A model generated the notes under the pieces. It saw only the letters and a list, made by a program, of their open reading frames with translations, did not search any database and was not told the origin of the DNA. DNA of 64,000 nucleotides from Mytilisepta virgata (lineage: Eukaryota > Mollusca > Bivalvia > Mytilida > Mytilidae). A program made the translations under genes and the position numbers. Positions 63,280 through 64,000 of this stretch are shown here, piece by piece. How positions within the stretch are numbered: the stretch's first letter is position 1; each line of letters opens with the position of its first letter. The stretch spans positions 46,690,841 through 46,754,840 of the forward strand of contig CM051513.1 in NCBI GenBank assembly GCA_028015205.1, in the 5' to 3' direction.

Positions 63280-64000
63280 AAACTAGAGGCTCAGAGGGCT
63301 TAGCCTGTATCGCTCACCTGGCACGAAAGCGATTTTTTCATGTACCTCAGAGAAGTCGCTTCTCCCTATCATTACAAAGTGTAAGTAAGCCTTGTAGTAA
63401 CCAAGTTGTTCTTCATCAAGGTCCTTCTACTTACAGGTCAGCATATTCTAAAATCTGGCAGTTCTCCAGAAGATTTGTGCATGTATTTCCTATAGGGTCT
63501 TTTGTTAACCCAAGTCCTGTCACTACTGGTGGCCATCTTGAATGAGGGATTGGCACGAAAACAACAATACTTGGTCAGTACCTTATCAGGAACATTCAGC
63601 CCATGTTTGGTTTCAAGCAATTCTGTGGTTCTGTAGATTTTTGTGATATGCCATAGACACTTTCTGTCAAGTTTGGCTCTATTTGGCCAAGCAGTTTCAG
63701 AGAAATATATATTATTTTAAATCAACCAATCAGAAACAATAGTTGCCCATGGTGGCCTTTTTTGTCGCTTGATCTGGACAAAATGAGTAAACTTTGTAAA
63801 AAAAACTCCCACAGATACTTCCCGTCACGTTTCGTTCTATATGGCCAAGTGGTTTCAGAGAAGAAAATTTCTTTAAAACAGCCAATCAGAATTGCCTATG
63901 GCAGCCATGCTTGTCGTCCAATCAGAATGAAAAAAAAATGATTTCATAAAAGACTTTCCATAGAAGCTTCCTGTCAAGTTTGGCTGACAGTTTTGTACAA
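63280..64000 (+). repeat. ~160-bp tandem repeat family, block 4
   Basis: Starts ACTAGAGGCTCAGAGGGCTT and CCTGTATCGCTCACCTGGC, then monomers with GGTGGCCATCTTGAATGAGG, TTTGGCTCTATTTGGCCAAG and GTTTCAGAGAA. It runs off the window end. Confidence 0.65.

Overview
The window is animal nuclear DNA, most likely from a marine bivalve and probably a mussel-like (mytilid) species. The grounds are AT-rich intron-split genes with GT..AG boundaries, many bivalve-type dispersed repeats (tRNA-Ser/Leu-like SINEs with a conserved 3' domain, a 3'-end repeat that follows a Penelope-type reverse transcriptase, TTAA-flanked MITEs) and two extracellular-matrix or cell-surface genes. The species call is inference. 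There are no bacterial operons, rRNAs, CRISPR arrays or convincing functional tRNAs.

Plus strand, about 5.3-27.7 kb: a large transmembrane mucin. Thirteen coding exons can be joined with matching splice phases from 5301 to a stop at 27683, giving 2879 residues; the signal-peptide exon was not found. Order: a SEA-like domain, about 2,200 residues rich in Ser/Thr/Pro, a second SEA domain with a GSVVV self-cleavage motif, a short mucin repeat, a third SEA domain with GSVVA, a Pro-rich stalk, one membrane helix, and a tyrosine-containing tail ending in a class I PDZ-type motif (THL). SEA 2 and SEA 3 with their introns are a tandem duplication. The two copies preserve empty and filled transposon sites.

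Minus strand, about 58.6-37.0 kb: a predicted type II membrane collagen with two C-terminal Ig domains. It has a membrane-anchor exon, 45 uninterrupted Gly-X-Y triplets over three exons, then two Ig exons and a stop at 37032. All joins after the anchor exon keep phase; the link from the anchor exon does not and needs at least one more exon.

A 10.4-kb intron of the collagen gene holds the most unusual object here: a 4,770-bp element at 44088-48857 with perfect 58-bp terminal inverted repeats, AG..CT ends and a 6-bp target duplication (AGTGTT), which is Polinton/Maverick-like architecture. It carries a tandem array of promoter-type motifs (ETS, CRE, NRF1, E2F), four long repeats filled with a GCTCAT minisatellite, and broken or overlapping minus-strand ORFs with zinc-binding motifs. 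A decayed Penelope-type reverse transcriptase lies directly beside it.

The flanks and introns hold a 48-bp satellite (97-1218), several minisatellites, large fold-back palindromes, at least six SINE copies, and at the right end a broken Jockey-like non-LTR element (60690-62340) interrupted by a copy of the Penelope-type 3' end.
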